In this document: one piece after another, positions 1-7,918 of the stretch
Numbering within the stretch: position 1 is the first letter of the stretch
Layout of the letters: the number at the start of each line of letters is the position of its first letter
Assembly (NCBI GenBank): GCA_023248545.1
Contig: JAHFEF010000005.1
Span: 32,498-95,454, forward strand
Direction of reading: 5' to 3'
DNA: 62,957 bases
From: Myxococcales bacterium
GTDB lineage: Bacteria; Myxococcota; UBA727; JABDBI01
The notes under the pieces: generated by a model
The model's input: the letters and a program-made list of their open reading frames with translations, nothing else
The model's database searches: none
Told to the model about the DNA's origin: nothing
Made by a program: the position numbers and the translations under genes

Positions 1-865
1 GCCGAACGCTCATCTGTAGTATTTGCGAGACAATCTCTCGGCGACGCCAGGGCTGACTCTTAGAGCCCTGGGTTAATACCAGCACGTGCTCTAACCGATT
101 AAAAGCTACAAAAGGCTCTATTTCGGCTTGTACATAGAGTCCCTGTCGATGGTTTTGAATCTTGCTGACTTTACCCACCGGTGTGCCTTCTGGGAATTTC
201 GCCCCTAAACCGGATGTCACGACGATATCACCGACTTGAATATCTTGTAAGCGATCAAAGTCTCGAACTTCTAATCCTCTCAAAATCCCCTTGGCACGTG
301 ATCGCTGCAACACAACATCCACGGCACTCGACGAGTCTGTCAATAACAAGACTTCGCTGCTGTATTTTCCAACCAACAACACTTGACCAATAGCGCCGGC
401 GTCGGAGATCACGGCATCGCCTTTTTGAACCCCTGCCCTGCTGCCCTGATCAATCTGAATCGTCCGAATCAGGGGCGTACCGACTTCACCGATGACCAAA
501 GCCCCCAACAAACGAGGCCCTTCTAGACTCGAAGCAAAGTGCAGCAATTGGCGCAAGCGCCGATTTTCCCGTTCACTTTCACTGAGCAAGATCTGCAAGG
601 ATCTGAGTTCATGTTTTTGATAACGGAGTTCGAAGAGCTCGCTTTTAGATTCCTGTTGCACAAAATAGCGTTCGAGTGAGTCTGACACGCCGCTAAACAG
701 CCATAAAACAGCTTCTTGAAAATAGACCGAAGTATCTAAAAAAGTCCCCGCGACAGCGTCTGACAACGCCGGAACTTTTTTCTTAAAATGCAAAAAGACA
801 AACGGCAACAAGAGCAGCACCGCCACCCCCGCGAGTGTCTTAAATCGAGCTAAAAATCTCCACAC
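1..865 (-). CDS. mreC: Rod shape-determining protein MreC (3' end outside window)
   Basis: MreC is the periplasmic, membrane-anchored scaffold of the elongasome that links MreB to cell-wall synthases. The reading frame starts at a GTG at 865 with AGG about eight bases upstream, nine bases after the mreB stop, and stays open to the window edge (288 codons visible). An N-terminal membrane segment (residues ~10-26) follows a basic start. A Leu/Glu/Arg-rich coiled coil occupies about residues 65-95, and a Gly/Val-rich beta domain follows (GEVGTPLIRTIQIDQG, then VTSGLGAKFPEGTPVG, typical of MreC). Gene order mreB-mreC is the classical one. The C-terminus is missing only because the window ends. 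Confidence 0.9.
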   Translation of the reverse strand, partial: MWRFLARFKTLAGVAVLLLLPFVFLHFKKKVPALSDAVAGTFLDTSVYFQEAVLWLFSGVSDSLERYFVQQESKSELFELRYQKHELRSLQILLSESERENRRLRQLLHFASSLEGPRLLGALVIGEVGTPLIRTIQIDQGSRAGVQKGDAVISDAGAIGQVLLVGKYSSEVLLLTDSSSAVDVVLQRSRAKGILRGLEVRDFDRLQDIQVGDIVVTSGLGAKFPEGTPVGKVSKIQNHRQGLYVQAEIEPFVAFNRLEHVLVLTQGSKSQPWRRREIVSQILQMSVR

Positions 866-874
866 AAAAAAGAC

Positions 875-1906
875 CTAAATAGTCAAAACCTGTTTTAAAC
901 GATCCAACTCTTCCAGTACTTTGCCAGCGCCTAGAACGGTTCCGCACAAAGGATCCCCGGCGAGCACCACAGGTACTCCGGTCTCTCTTTGCAACAAAAC
1001 ATCCAAATTGCGCAGCAAAGAACCGCCACCAGACAAAATGATACCCCGATCAACTATGTCAGATGCAAGCTCTGGGGGAGTTCTTTCTAAACTAATTCGA
1101 ACGGCTTCTGCGATGGCGGCCACCGGTTCAGACATGGCCTCTCGAATTTCATCGCAGCCGACTTCGATGGTTCTGGGGACACCCGCAATAATATCGCGGC
1201 CCTTCACTTCCATCGTACCCAAGTTATCATCCGGGAAAGCCGTACCCAGACGGATCTTAATCTGTTCGGCCGTGCGCTCTCCAATGAGCAGCGAGTAATG
1301 CTTTTTGATGCTGGACGTGATCGCATCGTCCAAGTTATCGCCGCCAATTCGAACTGAATGGCTATATACAATGCCACCCAATGAGATCACAGCGACTTCC
1401 GTGGTTCCACCACCAATATCGACAATCATATTGCCATAGGGCTCGGTGATGGGCATCCCAGCGCCAATCGCGGCAGCCATGGGTTCTTCAATCAAAAAGA
1501 CTTCCCCGGCATTGGCGGCTTCGGCTGACTCTTTCACTGCCCGCTTTTCAACTTCGGTGATCCCTACGGGTACCCCGATCACCACCCGGGGTTTCATGAA
1601 CGCCATCCGGCCCAAGACACGCTCTATAAAAGTTCGAAGCATCTCGACAGTGGCATCAAAATCCGAAATCACGCCCTTTTGAATCGGCCTGATCGCCGAA
1701 ATAGCGCCTGGGGTTCGCCCCAGCATGTCTTTGGCTTCGCGCCCGACGGCGACCACACGGTTTTTGCCCACCATACGCTGATCGACGGCGACAACGCTGG
1801 GCTCATTAATCGTAATGCCGCGGCCTTGTAAGAATAAAAGCGTGTTAGAGGTACCCAAATCAATTGCAATATCGCTAGAAAACCAGTTAGGAAGAAAACG
1901 AGCCAT
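875..1906 (-). CDS. mreB: Rod shape-determining actin homologue MreB
   Basis: MreB is a bacterial actin that forms membrane-bound filaments guiding lateral wall growth. The 343-residue length is normal for the family. Phosphate-1 motif IDLGTSNTLLFLQGRG lies near residue 16, the phosphate-2 motif DIGGGTTEVAVISLGG near residue 165, and the adenosine motif SGGGSLLRNLD near residue 295. Near the N-terminus NWFSSDIAIDL could form the usual amphipathic or strand start. It precedes mreC by nine bases, so the two are co-transcribed leftward. No strong Shine-Dalgarno is visible before the ATG at 1906. The divergent neighbour begins at 1963, so both promoters must lie in a 56-base gap. Confidence 0.97.
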   Translation of the reverse strand: MARFLPNWFSSDIAIDLGTSNTLLFLQGRGITINEPSVVAVDQRMVGKNRVVAVGREAKDMLGRTPGAISAIRPIQKGVISDFDATVEMLRTFIERVLGRMAFMKPRVVIGVPVGITEVEKRAVKESAEAANAGEVFLIEEPMAAAIGAGMPITEPYGNMIVDIGGGTTEVAVISLGGIVYSHSVRIGGDNLDDAITSSIKKHYSLLIGERTAEQIKIRLGTAFPDDNLGTMEVKGRDIIAGVPRTIEVGCDEIREAMSEPVAAIAEAVRISLERTPPELASDIVDRGIILSGGGSLLRNLDVLLQRETGVPVVLAGDPLCGTVLGAGKVLEELDRLKQVLTI

Positions 1907-1962
1907 AGTAATTTTCTAGTAGCGCAGTTATAGGGACTTTTGAATCAAAAAAGGAAGAAAAT

Positions 1963-2547
1963 ATGCTTGATGTGATGCGCCGAAACTCAAACTCTTGGTT
2001 GTTTGTGCTTTTGTTTGGGGTCATTATTTTTGTTTTTGCGATCAATTTTGGCCCCTGGGTAGGTAATATTGGCGGCGAATCCAAATACGCGGCCGATGTA
2101 AATGGTCACGTGATCACGTTTCAAGAGTTCCAAATGGCTTATGCAACGCAAATCCGAATGATCCAGGCCATGCAGTCCGATTTTAACCCCGAAGGCCCGT
2201 TGGCAGACACGCTTAAGAAAACCGTGTTGGATCGCCTCATTGCCAAAGCACTCCTGACCCAGTTGGCTGAGAGCCAGAAATTCTTGATTTCTGACCAGGA
2301 TCTGGCTGACTTTATCCGAACCCAGATTTTCAACAAAGAAAAAGGCTTAGACCGCGAAACTTATAAAAGAGCGATCTATTCGAACTACCACATGAGTGAA
2401 AGCCAGTTTGAGAGCCAGCTCAGGCAAGACCTGTTGGCCGAAAAAATGACAGAGTTGGTCGAAACAGCGGCGCCAGCCGACAAAAAAGGCGAGTTTTTAC
2501 AAAACTATGTGGATTTTCTGAAAAAGGGTGCCAAAATCAAGACCTAA
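1963..2547 (+). CDS. Membrane-anchored PpiD/SurA N-terminal-domain chaperone-like protein
   Basis: This 194-residue protein has a short basic start (MLDVMRRNSNSW), one transmembrane helix (about residues 12-32) and then a helical region matching the SurA_N/PpiD N-terminal chaperone domain, such as the signature VNGHVITFQEFQMAY followed by helices ending LRQDLLAEKMTELVE. It stops there with a charged tail. PpiD proteins normally continue into a parvulin domain and reach about 600 residues, so this one is only the anchor plus the substrate-binding N-domain. AGGAAG five bases before the ATG is a good ribosome site. A periplasmic folding role is inferred from the family; no catalytic domain is present. 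Confidence 0.75.
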   Translation: MLDVMRRNSNSWLFVLLFGVIIFVFAINFGPWVGNIGGESKYAADVNGHVITFQEFQMAYATQIRMIQAMQSDFNPEGPLADTLKKTVLDRLIAKALLTQLAESQKFLISDQDLADFIRTQIFNKEKGLDRETYKRAIYSNYHMSESQFESQLRQDLLAEKMTELVETAAPADKKGEFLQNYVDFLKKGAKIKT

Positions 2548-2580
2548 GGGCCCTGATCAAAACAACCTGATCACTTTCGA

Positions 2581-2703
2581 AAACCTCACCCCCCCAACCC
2601 CCTCTCCAGCAACTGGAGAGGGGGAGCAAGACAAAAAACAAATAATTTTTGCCTTCCTTGAAGTCCCTCTCCACTGGGTGGAGAGGGATTTAGGGTGAGG
2701 TTT
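2581..2703. repeat. 123-bp dispersed palindromic repeat, copy 1
   Basis: The element is bounded by AAACCTCACCC at the left and its complement GGGTGAGGTTT at the right. Inside are two hairpins built on CCCTCTCC...GGAGAGGG separated by an A/T-rich spacer. A second copy with the same outer ends, the same two hairpins and the same 123-bp length lies at 35202-35324. It sits 33 bases after the PpiD-like stop and 48 bases before the chosen rlmN start. It has no coding capacity that looks real. It resembles small non-autonomous palindromic elements (REP/MITE-like); transcription termination is a possible side role. Confidence 0.85.
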
Positions 2704-2751
2704 AGAGGTAACCGGATTGACAATCCAGGTTATTTTCTCAATAGTTTTTCG

Positions 2752-3849
2752 ATGCTCAATCTGTCGTTAGACCAGCTAAAAAACCTCATGCTTCAAAGGG
2801 GCGAGAAGCCCTATCGGGCCAAGCAGCTCTTTGAAGCCTTGCACCAGCAATGGGTGACAGATTTTCAGCAAATCACGTGCCTCTCGAAAGAGCTGCGCGA
2901 CGCGCTGTCTACAGAGTACGAAATTACAGCTCTCGAGATCGTTCGGGTCAAAGAAAGCTCCGATGGTACCCGAAAATATCTCATCAAAACCCATGATGGA
3001 CACTCGATCGAAAGCGTGTTTATCCCCAATGCAGCCACCGATGGCCGAAATACGCTGTGTATCTCCAGCCAAGTCGGCTGCGCGATGGGTTGTACTTTTT
3101 GTGCCACGGCTGCCATGAAGCTTGCCCGAAATCTCACGGCTGCCGAGATCATTGGACAGGTTTATGCCGTTAACCGCGATTTAAGGGCCATGGGTTGGAA
3201 AAATACCGCTGTTATACTTGAATCTGAGCCTTCTGAAGACGCCCGCCTGATTCATAACCTGGTCTACATGGGAATGGGCGAGCCGCTGCATAACTATGAG
3301 AACGTCCTGCAATCGATTAGGCTGCTCTGTGCTCAAGAAGGCCAAAATTATTCTGGCCGCCGCATCACCGTCTCGACGTCTGGTATCGTCAAAAATATTC
3401 TCAAACTAGGCGAAGACACAAACGTTCATATTGCGATCAGCTTCAACGCCACAACCAACTCCATGCGCGACGAAATCATGCCCGTGAACAAAAAATGGAA
3501 CTTAGAAGAGCTGGTCGAAGCTTGTCGGGCATTCCCCTTGCAAACCCGTCGCCGCATTACGTTTGAATACGTCCTACTGGCCGGCATGAACGACACAGAC
3601 GAAGACGCTTACAGGCTCATCCATTGGCTCTCGGGCATCAAGTGCAAGATTAATCTCATCCCGTTTAACCCACACCCACTGTCGCCCTATAAGCGCCCAG
3701 AGCTCGAACGCGTGAAGGCTTTTCAGCATATTTTGCTCCAAAACCACTTTGCCGTGTTTATTCGAGGCACTCGGGGCGATGACATAGACGCCGCCTGCGG
3801 CATGCTCGGGGCCCAAAAACTAGAAGAAGCCCGCATTGCCCTAAATTAG
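2752..3849 (+). CDS. rlmN: Dual-specificity 23S rRNA (A2503)/tRNA (A37) C2-methyltransferase RlmN
   Basis: RlmN is a radical-SAM enzyme that methylates C2 of adenosine 2503 in 23S rRNA and A37 in some tRNAs. The 4Fe-4S motif CAMGCTFC lies at about residues 110-117 counting from the chosen start. The MGMGEPLHNYENV block and the C-terminal RGTRGDDIDAACGML block, which contains the mechanistic cysteine, are intact. An earlier in-frame start at 2695 would encode residues inside the upstream repeat, so I chose the ATG at 2752, where the RlmN-like sequence (MLNLSLDQLKN) begins. Length 365 residues is normal. A short insertion (RAMGWKNTAVILESEPSEDAR) precedes the MGMGEP block. Confidence 0.95.
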   Translation: MLNLSLDQLKNLMLQRGEKPYRAKQLFEALHQQWVTDFQQITCLSKELRDALSTEYEITALEIVRVKESSDGTRKYLIKTHDGHSIESVFIPNAATDGRNTLCISSQVGCAMGCTFCATAAMKLARNLTAAEIIGQVYAVNRDLRAMGWKNTAVILESEPSEDARLIHNLVYMGMGEPLHNYENVLQSIRLLCAQEGQNYSGRRITVSTSGIVKNILKLGEDTNVHIAISFNATTNSMRDEIMPVNKKWNLEELVEACRAFPLQTRRRITFEYVLLAGMNDTDEDAYRLIHWLSGIKCKINLIPFNPHPLSPYKRPELERVKAFQHILLQNHFAVFIRGTRGDDIDAACGMLGAQKLEEARIALN

Positions 3850-3876
3850 ACACTGGGCGATATACTACTCATACCC

Positions 3877-4701
3877 ATGAGGACCCGCTCCAGAAATTTG
3901 GCCATCGCCGCGCTCATTGCGCTGCTTTTGCATGCGCTGTTGCTGGTGGTTCTCTGGAATCTGCCCGAAGCGCATCCTGTTTTCAAAGACATCGCTGAGC
4001 CTCAAAAAATCCAGGTTCACTTAAGCCCCCCCAAAGACACCAAGCCCCAAAAACAGCTGGTCAAAATTCCACCCCCCAAAGAAGACAAAGTTCCCCGAAA
4101 AGCGGACTATTTAAGCGAGTCAAACAGCAGTGTCCCCAAGGAAACCCAGGCCCAAAATAAAAGTCCTACGCCGACGACCCCCAGATGGCCCATTGCCCCC
4201 AGAGTGCCACCGCCTACTCGTGGCCCTGGGCAAAAACATAATTTGCTACCCACTTGGCAAGACTTAGAACGCCTGCAGCCACAACCCCAAACAGCCTTCA
4301 ATGACCACATTGAGAAAGCTGAAACAGCCGCCCAGACCGAACTCAATACGTTTGAATGGAAACATGCCGCCTATTTTAACCGCATCAAAGAAAGTGTCGC
4401 GCGCGTTTGGTCTCCCATGCTTCAAATGCGACGCTATGACCCCGGAGCGGCACTGATTGGCAAGCAAGATCGCATGACTATTTTAGAGATCACGCTCGAT
4501 GGTTTGGGCAACGTGGTTAGCACACAAATCAAGAGTTCCAGTGGCGTATTTTACTTGGACGATGAGGCTGTCAATTCTTTTAGGAAGGCCTCGCCTTTCC
4601 CAAATCCGCCTAAAATCTTGTTTGCTTCGGGTGAGAATTTTAGTTTTACATTTGGGTTCATCGTCAACGTCCAGAAGGGCTTTTCGCTGAACTTTGATTA
4701 G
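3877..4701 (+). CDS. TonB-like energy-transducer family protein
   Basis: A 274-residue inner-membrane protein with a basic start, one transmembrane helix (about residues 9-28), a long Pro/Lys/Gln-rich periplasmic spacer (about 45-120) and a C-terminal TonB-like domain (about 160-265). The last contains the usual helix (YFNRIKESVARVW), the strand LEITLDGLGNVVSTQIKSSS and the DDEAVNSFRKASPFPNPP segment. Such proteins transmit inner-membrane energy to outer-membrane receptors, or act in Myxococcus-type gliding and secretion machines. No ExbB/ExbD or receptor gene is adjacent, so the partner is unknown. The stop codon abuts the stop of the next, opposite gene with no base between them. Confidence 0.8.
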   Translation: MRTRSRNLAIAALIALLLHALLLVVLWNLPEAHPVFKDIAEPQKIQVHLSPPKDTKPQKQLVKIPPPKEDKVPRKADYLSESNSSVPKETQAQNKSPTPTTPRWPIAPRVPPPTRGPGQKHNLLPTWQDLERLQPQPQTAFNDHIEKAETAAQTELNTFEWKHAAYFNRIKESVARVWSPMLQMRRYDPGAALIGKQDRMTILEITLDGLGNVVSTQIKSSSGVFYLDDEAVNSFRKASPFPNPPKILFASGENFSFTFGFIVNVQKGFSLNFD

Positions 4702-5070
4702 CTATTTCGCAAAAAACATTTTAAGCGCGACGGCCAATAAAAAGACTGAGAACAGCTTACCGAGGAGCTTGACCGGCACGTGGACAGCCAACTTAGCCCC
4801 CAAATACGTCCCCAAAAACAAACCCACAGCGATAATCAGTCCCAACCGGATATTTTCGCCGGAAATCTTGCCAGCCTTGTAATATTCCAACACCCCAAAA
4901 ATCCCTACGGGCAATAACAACGCAACCAGCGAAGTCCCATTCGCCGTCACCTGGGGATATTTGAACAATAGAACCAGTATGGGGACCATAATCACCCCCC
5001 CACCGATTCCAAAAATCCCCGCACAGATGCCAGCTAAAACGCCTGTCCCAAGCATGTAAACCCACTGCAT
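4702..5070 (-). CDS. Half-size TSUP (TauE/SafE) family membrane protein
   Basis: A 122-residue membrane protein with four likely helices. The N-terminal helix carries the GIFGIGGGVIMVPIL motif typical of one TauE/SafE (TSUP) repeat, and the rest follows that repeat to its end. Usual TSUP permeases are about 250 residues with two such repeats; this gene encodes one, so it would have to work as a dimer or with another half. Family members export sulfite, sulfoacetate and other organic anions, but the substrate here is not predictable. It is the last gene of a leftward operon, starting one base before the preceding PLD gene's stop. Confidence 0.8.
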   Translation of the reverse strand: MQWVYMLGTGVLAGICAGIFGIGGGVIMVPILVLLFKYPQVTANGTSLVALLLPVGIFGVLEYYKAGKISGENIRLGLIIAVGLFLGTYLGAKLAVHVPVKLLGKLFSVFLLAVALKMFFAK

Positions 5071-6249
5071 TTATAACCTCATGATCTGGTATGCAAAAAA
5101 ATTAAGAACACGCCGAAAAAAAGACCTATTCTTCCAAACTGGCAAAGAAATTTCTCGGGCATTTTTTAAGTCTTCATAAAAATGCGATTCGAGCTCCTCA
5201 GCCAAATGGGGATCGATCACGCTCACATTGACTTCCAAATTACGCCGAGCCGACCAATGATCTAAGTTATAAGACCCCACCGACGCATATACACCATCAA
5301 TTGCCGCTGTCTTAGCATGAAGGGTCTGCCCAAATAGCTCGTAAATCCGAATGCCGGCTTTTAAAAATTGCTCATAGACATGGTGACTCGCCAAACGCAT
5401 CAAGGGCACATCGGAAAGCCCAGCTGTTAGCACCCGAACATCTACGCCGCGTTCAGCCGCCTTAATCATGGCTTTACGAAGTCGGTCATAGGGCAAAAAA
5501 TACGGCGTCGTAAAATAACACGTCCGTTTTGCACGTTTCAGCGTGAGTTCCATGGATTTTTGAATTGAGATTAATTTACGCCGTTGATTGGAGCCCAAAA
5601 CCTGAGCCATGACACCACGGGCATATTTTTTTTGAATCTGAATACTTCGTTTGTCTTGTCCAGTGGTTTCATAAAGCGAATCTAGAAACAAGCTGCCCAA
5701 TTCCTGCGTTGCGGGGCCTCGAATGCGCATGGCTGTATCCCGAAATCTGAAAGCAGGATTTGAACTAATATTCACACTGCCACAAAAGCTGGTCTCTTCG
5801 TCAACAATCAAGATTTTGCGATGATCTCGAAATAAAAGCGGCCCCTGTCGTCGCCAGGGCCAAATGGGATTGAAATCAAATGCCTCGCCCCCAGATTGCA
5901 GCAAAGGCTCCAAAAAGGCATGGGTTAAGTTGGACGACCCAAAATGATCGTAGATTAAAATCACTTCGCAGCCTCTTTGAGCTGCTTCGACCAACGCATC
6001 CCGAAATCTCAACCCTATGCTATCGGGTTCAATTATGTAGGTTTCAAGCCAAACACGCCGAGTAGCTCCTGCAATTGCTGAAAGCATTTGCTCAAAAATC
6101 AGATCCCGTTCCGTAAAGACTTCTATTTGGTTGCCCTCAGACATGCCCCCAAGCGGCAACAAACGCTGAAATACACGCTCAAAAGTATACAAACGCCGGC
6201 GCCATTTTGGGTCCGAGACACGTTCTAAGATTTTGGCGAAACGAGGCAT
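5071..6249 (-). CDS. Cardiolipin synthase-like phospholipase D protein
   Basis: A 392-residue PLD-superfamily protein with two HxKxxxxD motifs, RDHRKILIVD (H143, K145, D150) and LHAKTAAIDG (H311, K313, D318), each followed by the expected Gly-Ser and Asn (GSVNIS, GSYNLD). This is the layout of bacterial ClsB-type cardiolipin synthases, which condense phosphatidylglycerol with another phospholipid head group. The N-terminus has no clear membrane helices, unlike ClsA. Its start overlaps the end of the CNNM gene by 25 bases, indicating translational coupling in one operon. The exact substrate is inferred from the family only. Confidence 0.87.
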   Translation of the reverse strand: MPRFAKILERVSDPKWRRRLYTFERVFQRLLPLGGMSEGNQIEVFTERDLIFEQMLSAIAGATRRVWLETYIIEPDSIGLRFRDALVEAAQRGCEVILIYDHFGSSNLTHAFLEPLLQSGGEAFDFNPIWPWRRQGPLLFRDHRKILIVDEETSFCGSVNISSNPAFRFRDTAMRIRGPATQELGSLFLDSLYETTGQDKRSIQIQKKYARGVMAQVLGSNQRRKLISIQKSMELTLKRAKRTCYFTTPYFLPYDRLRKAMIKAAERGVDVRVLTAGLSDVPLMRLASHHVYEQFLKAGIRIYELFGQTLHAKTAAIDGVYASVGSYNLDHWSARRNLEVNVSVIDPHLAEELESHFYEDLKNAREISLPVWKNRSFFRRVLNFFAYQIMRL

Positions 6250-7454
6250 ATTTTCACACGCTCAATCTTTTTCTCGTCTGCTTTTTCAACCGAAAATCGC
6301 CAGCCTTGAAAATCGATATGGGCTCCTTTGGGTGGCATTTTCCCATAAGTCGCGATCAAAAACCCGGCCAGGCTCTCATAATCTTCTTCTTCAGGGAAAG
6401 ACAGCCCCAAAGCATCTCCCAAATCATGAATGCTCGCATGGCCATTGGCCTCATACAAGTTATCCGAAATTTTCGTAAACAGAGGCTCTTCCTCCGTATC
6501 GTACTCGTCTCGAATTTCACCCACGATCTCTTCCAAAACGTCTTCAAGCGAAATAATCCCGGCTGTCCCGCCATATTCGTCGACCACCATGGCCAAATGG
6601 GCTTTGCCGCGCTGAAACTCTTTTAAAAGCTCGCCGATTTTCATCATTTCTGGCACAAACAGGGCCGGCCGAATTTGCTTTGTCCAATCTTGTTCTGACA
6701 ACAGCAAGTCTTTGGTATTAAAAATCCCAACCACATTGTCCATGTTGTCTTGATACACCGGCCAGCGCGAATGCCCATGCTCGATGATCTGGGCTTTGAC
6801 CTCGGACAAGCTCGCTGCTTTTTCGAGCCAGTTGATGCGCATCCGGGGAACCATGGCTTCTTTCACCAATGTTTCTCGAAATTCAATCACGCTCTCCAGC
6901 ATCTCACCTTCTGTCCCGGCTAAGACGCCTTCTTTATTGCCCAGGCGAATCATATACGTGATATCTTCTTCCGTGGCCAAAGGTCCCGCTGACGAAGACC
7001 GCCCCCCAAGTGATCGAACAGCGAAAGCCGCCGTCCAAGTGAGCAAGAATACCAACGGGTAAAACAGCCAATAAAACGGCGTCAGCAAAATCATGGCGAA
7101 TGGAGCAATCAACTCCGCATTGTGCCTGGCAAAAGTCTTAGGTGTGACTTCGCCAAATACCAATAGAATCAATGTGGTAGTGCCCGCCGCAATCCCAATC
7201 GTGTAACTCCCAAAAGCCTCTTCGGCTAAGACCGTTGCGATCGAAGCACTGAGAGCTCCAGCAATATTATTGCCAATCAGTAAAGTGGTTAAGACACGAT
7301 TGGGGTGCTCGAGCCAAAGCTTGAGCGCTCGCACCCGACGTTTTTTGGTTTCCAATAGTTGACGCGTCTTGGCTTCTGAAAGAGACGTCAGCGCCGTTTC
7401 TGCGGCCGAAACAAACGCGAGCAATAGGACACACAAAACAAAAATAAAAACCAT
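6225..7454 (-). CDS. CNNM/CorC (HlyC) family transporter with CBS pair
   Basis: A 409-residue membrane protein of the CNNM/CorB class, proposed Mg2+ (and Co2+) efflux or Na+/Mg2+ exchange proteins. The N-terminal DUF21/CNNM membrane domain (about residues 1-165) includes SAAETALTSLS and LVFGEVTPKTFARH. Two CBS domains follow (about 185-310; PVYQDNMDNVVGIFNTKDLL and VDEYGGTAGIISLEDVLEEIVGEI), then a CorC_HlyC domain at the C-terminus. It starts three bases after the stop of the YscI-like gene and overlaps the PLD gene, so it belongs to the same operon. Confidence 0.9.
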   Translation of the reverse strand: MVFIFVLCVLLLAFVSAAETALTSLSEAKTRQLLETKKRRVRALKLWLEHPNRVLTTLLIGNNIAGALSASIATVLAEEAFGSYTIGIAAGTTTLILLVFGEVTPKTFARHNAELIAPFAMILLTPFYWLFYPLVFLLTWTAAFAVRSLGGRSSSAGPLATEEDITYMIRLGNKEGVLAGTEGEMLESVIEFRETLVKEAMVPRMRINWLEKAASLSEVKAQIIEHGHSRWPVYQDNMDNVVGIFNTKDLLLSEQDWTKQIRPALFVPEMMKIGELLKEFQRGKAHLAMVVDEYGGTAGIISLEDVLEEIVGEIRDEYDTEEEPLFTKISDNLYEANGHASIHDLGDALGLSFPEEEDYESLAGFLIATYGKMPPKGAHIDFQGWRFSVEKADEKKIERVKICLVSPKS

Positions 7455-7457
7455 AAA

Positions 7458-7871
7458 CTAAACCTGCGTTTGCATGGTTGTTTTGACCGCTGAACTGGCC
7501 TGTTCAACCAACTTGCTCATGGTTTCCAGCTCAAAGCTGATTTTGTACGTGGCTTGCTGAAGCATGATCAGCTGACTCGGCGAAAAATTCTGACCACTCA
7601 AGGCAATCTGCATGACTTTGTGCATCGAATTTTGATCTTTAGACCAGGTGTTAAACAAAGATTTAATCGCCGTCGGCACTTTCTGGGTTTTGGCCATTTC
7701 TATTTTGTTGGCCGGATTGATCGGGTTGGCTCCTTGGGTTTGGGCATTTTGCTTCAATACTTGCCCAAAGGCAGGCCCTCCTGGCGGCCCCCCTGGCTTG
7801 ATCTGTTTTTGAACTTGCTGCAGAAGCTGGCTGGCCTGCTGAACGCCTGGAGAAACGGGTGTCATGGGCAT
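7458..7871 (-). CDS. Small YscI/SctI (type III inner rod)-like protein
   Basis: A 137-residue protein with a Pro/Gly/Gln-rich, probably disordered N-terminal half and a helical C-terminus. The last ~45 residues (SGQNFSPSQLIMLQQATYK, then a helix with FELETMSKLVEQA and TTMQTQV) follow the pattern of the YscI/HrpB inner-rod C-terminal domain: S-P-x-x-L-x-x-L-Q, then a long amphipathic helix ending in T-x-x-x-Q. I chose the ATG at 7871, preceded by AGAGAGG; a GTG at 7922 overlapping the sigma-factor stop is the alternative. No other secretion gene is in the window, so this could be an isolated rod subunit or a convergent helix. Function is not established. Confidence 0.55.
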   Translation of the reverse strand: MPMTPVSPGVQQASQLLQQVQKQIKPGGPPGGPAFGQVLKQNAQTQGANPINPANKIEMAKTQKVPTAIKSLFNTWSKDQNSMHKVMQIALSGQNFSPSQLIMLQQATYKISFELETMSKLVEQASSAVKTTMQTQV

Positions 7872-7918
7872 AAAAAAACGACCTCTCTTCACAACTCTAG
7901 CAGAAGTATCGACCAAAT

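Noticed and set aside
921..1298. Long open frame antisense to mreB
   Set aside because: It is a shadow of the highly conserved mreB reading frame; no ribosome site and no family features.
2581..2703. Possible CRISPR or riboswitch in the rlmN leader
   Set aside because: There are only two hairpins with different loops and no spacer series; a second whole copy elsewhere shows it to be a dispersed element.
2695..2751. Upstream start for rlmN
   Set aside because: The extra residues are coded partly by the 123-bp repeat and are unlike RlmN.
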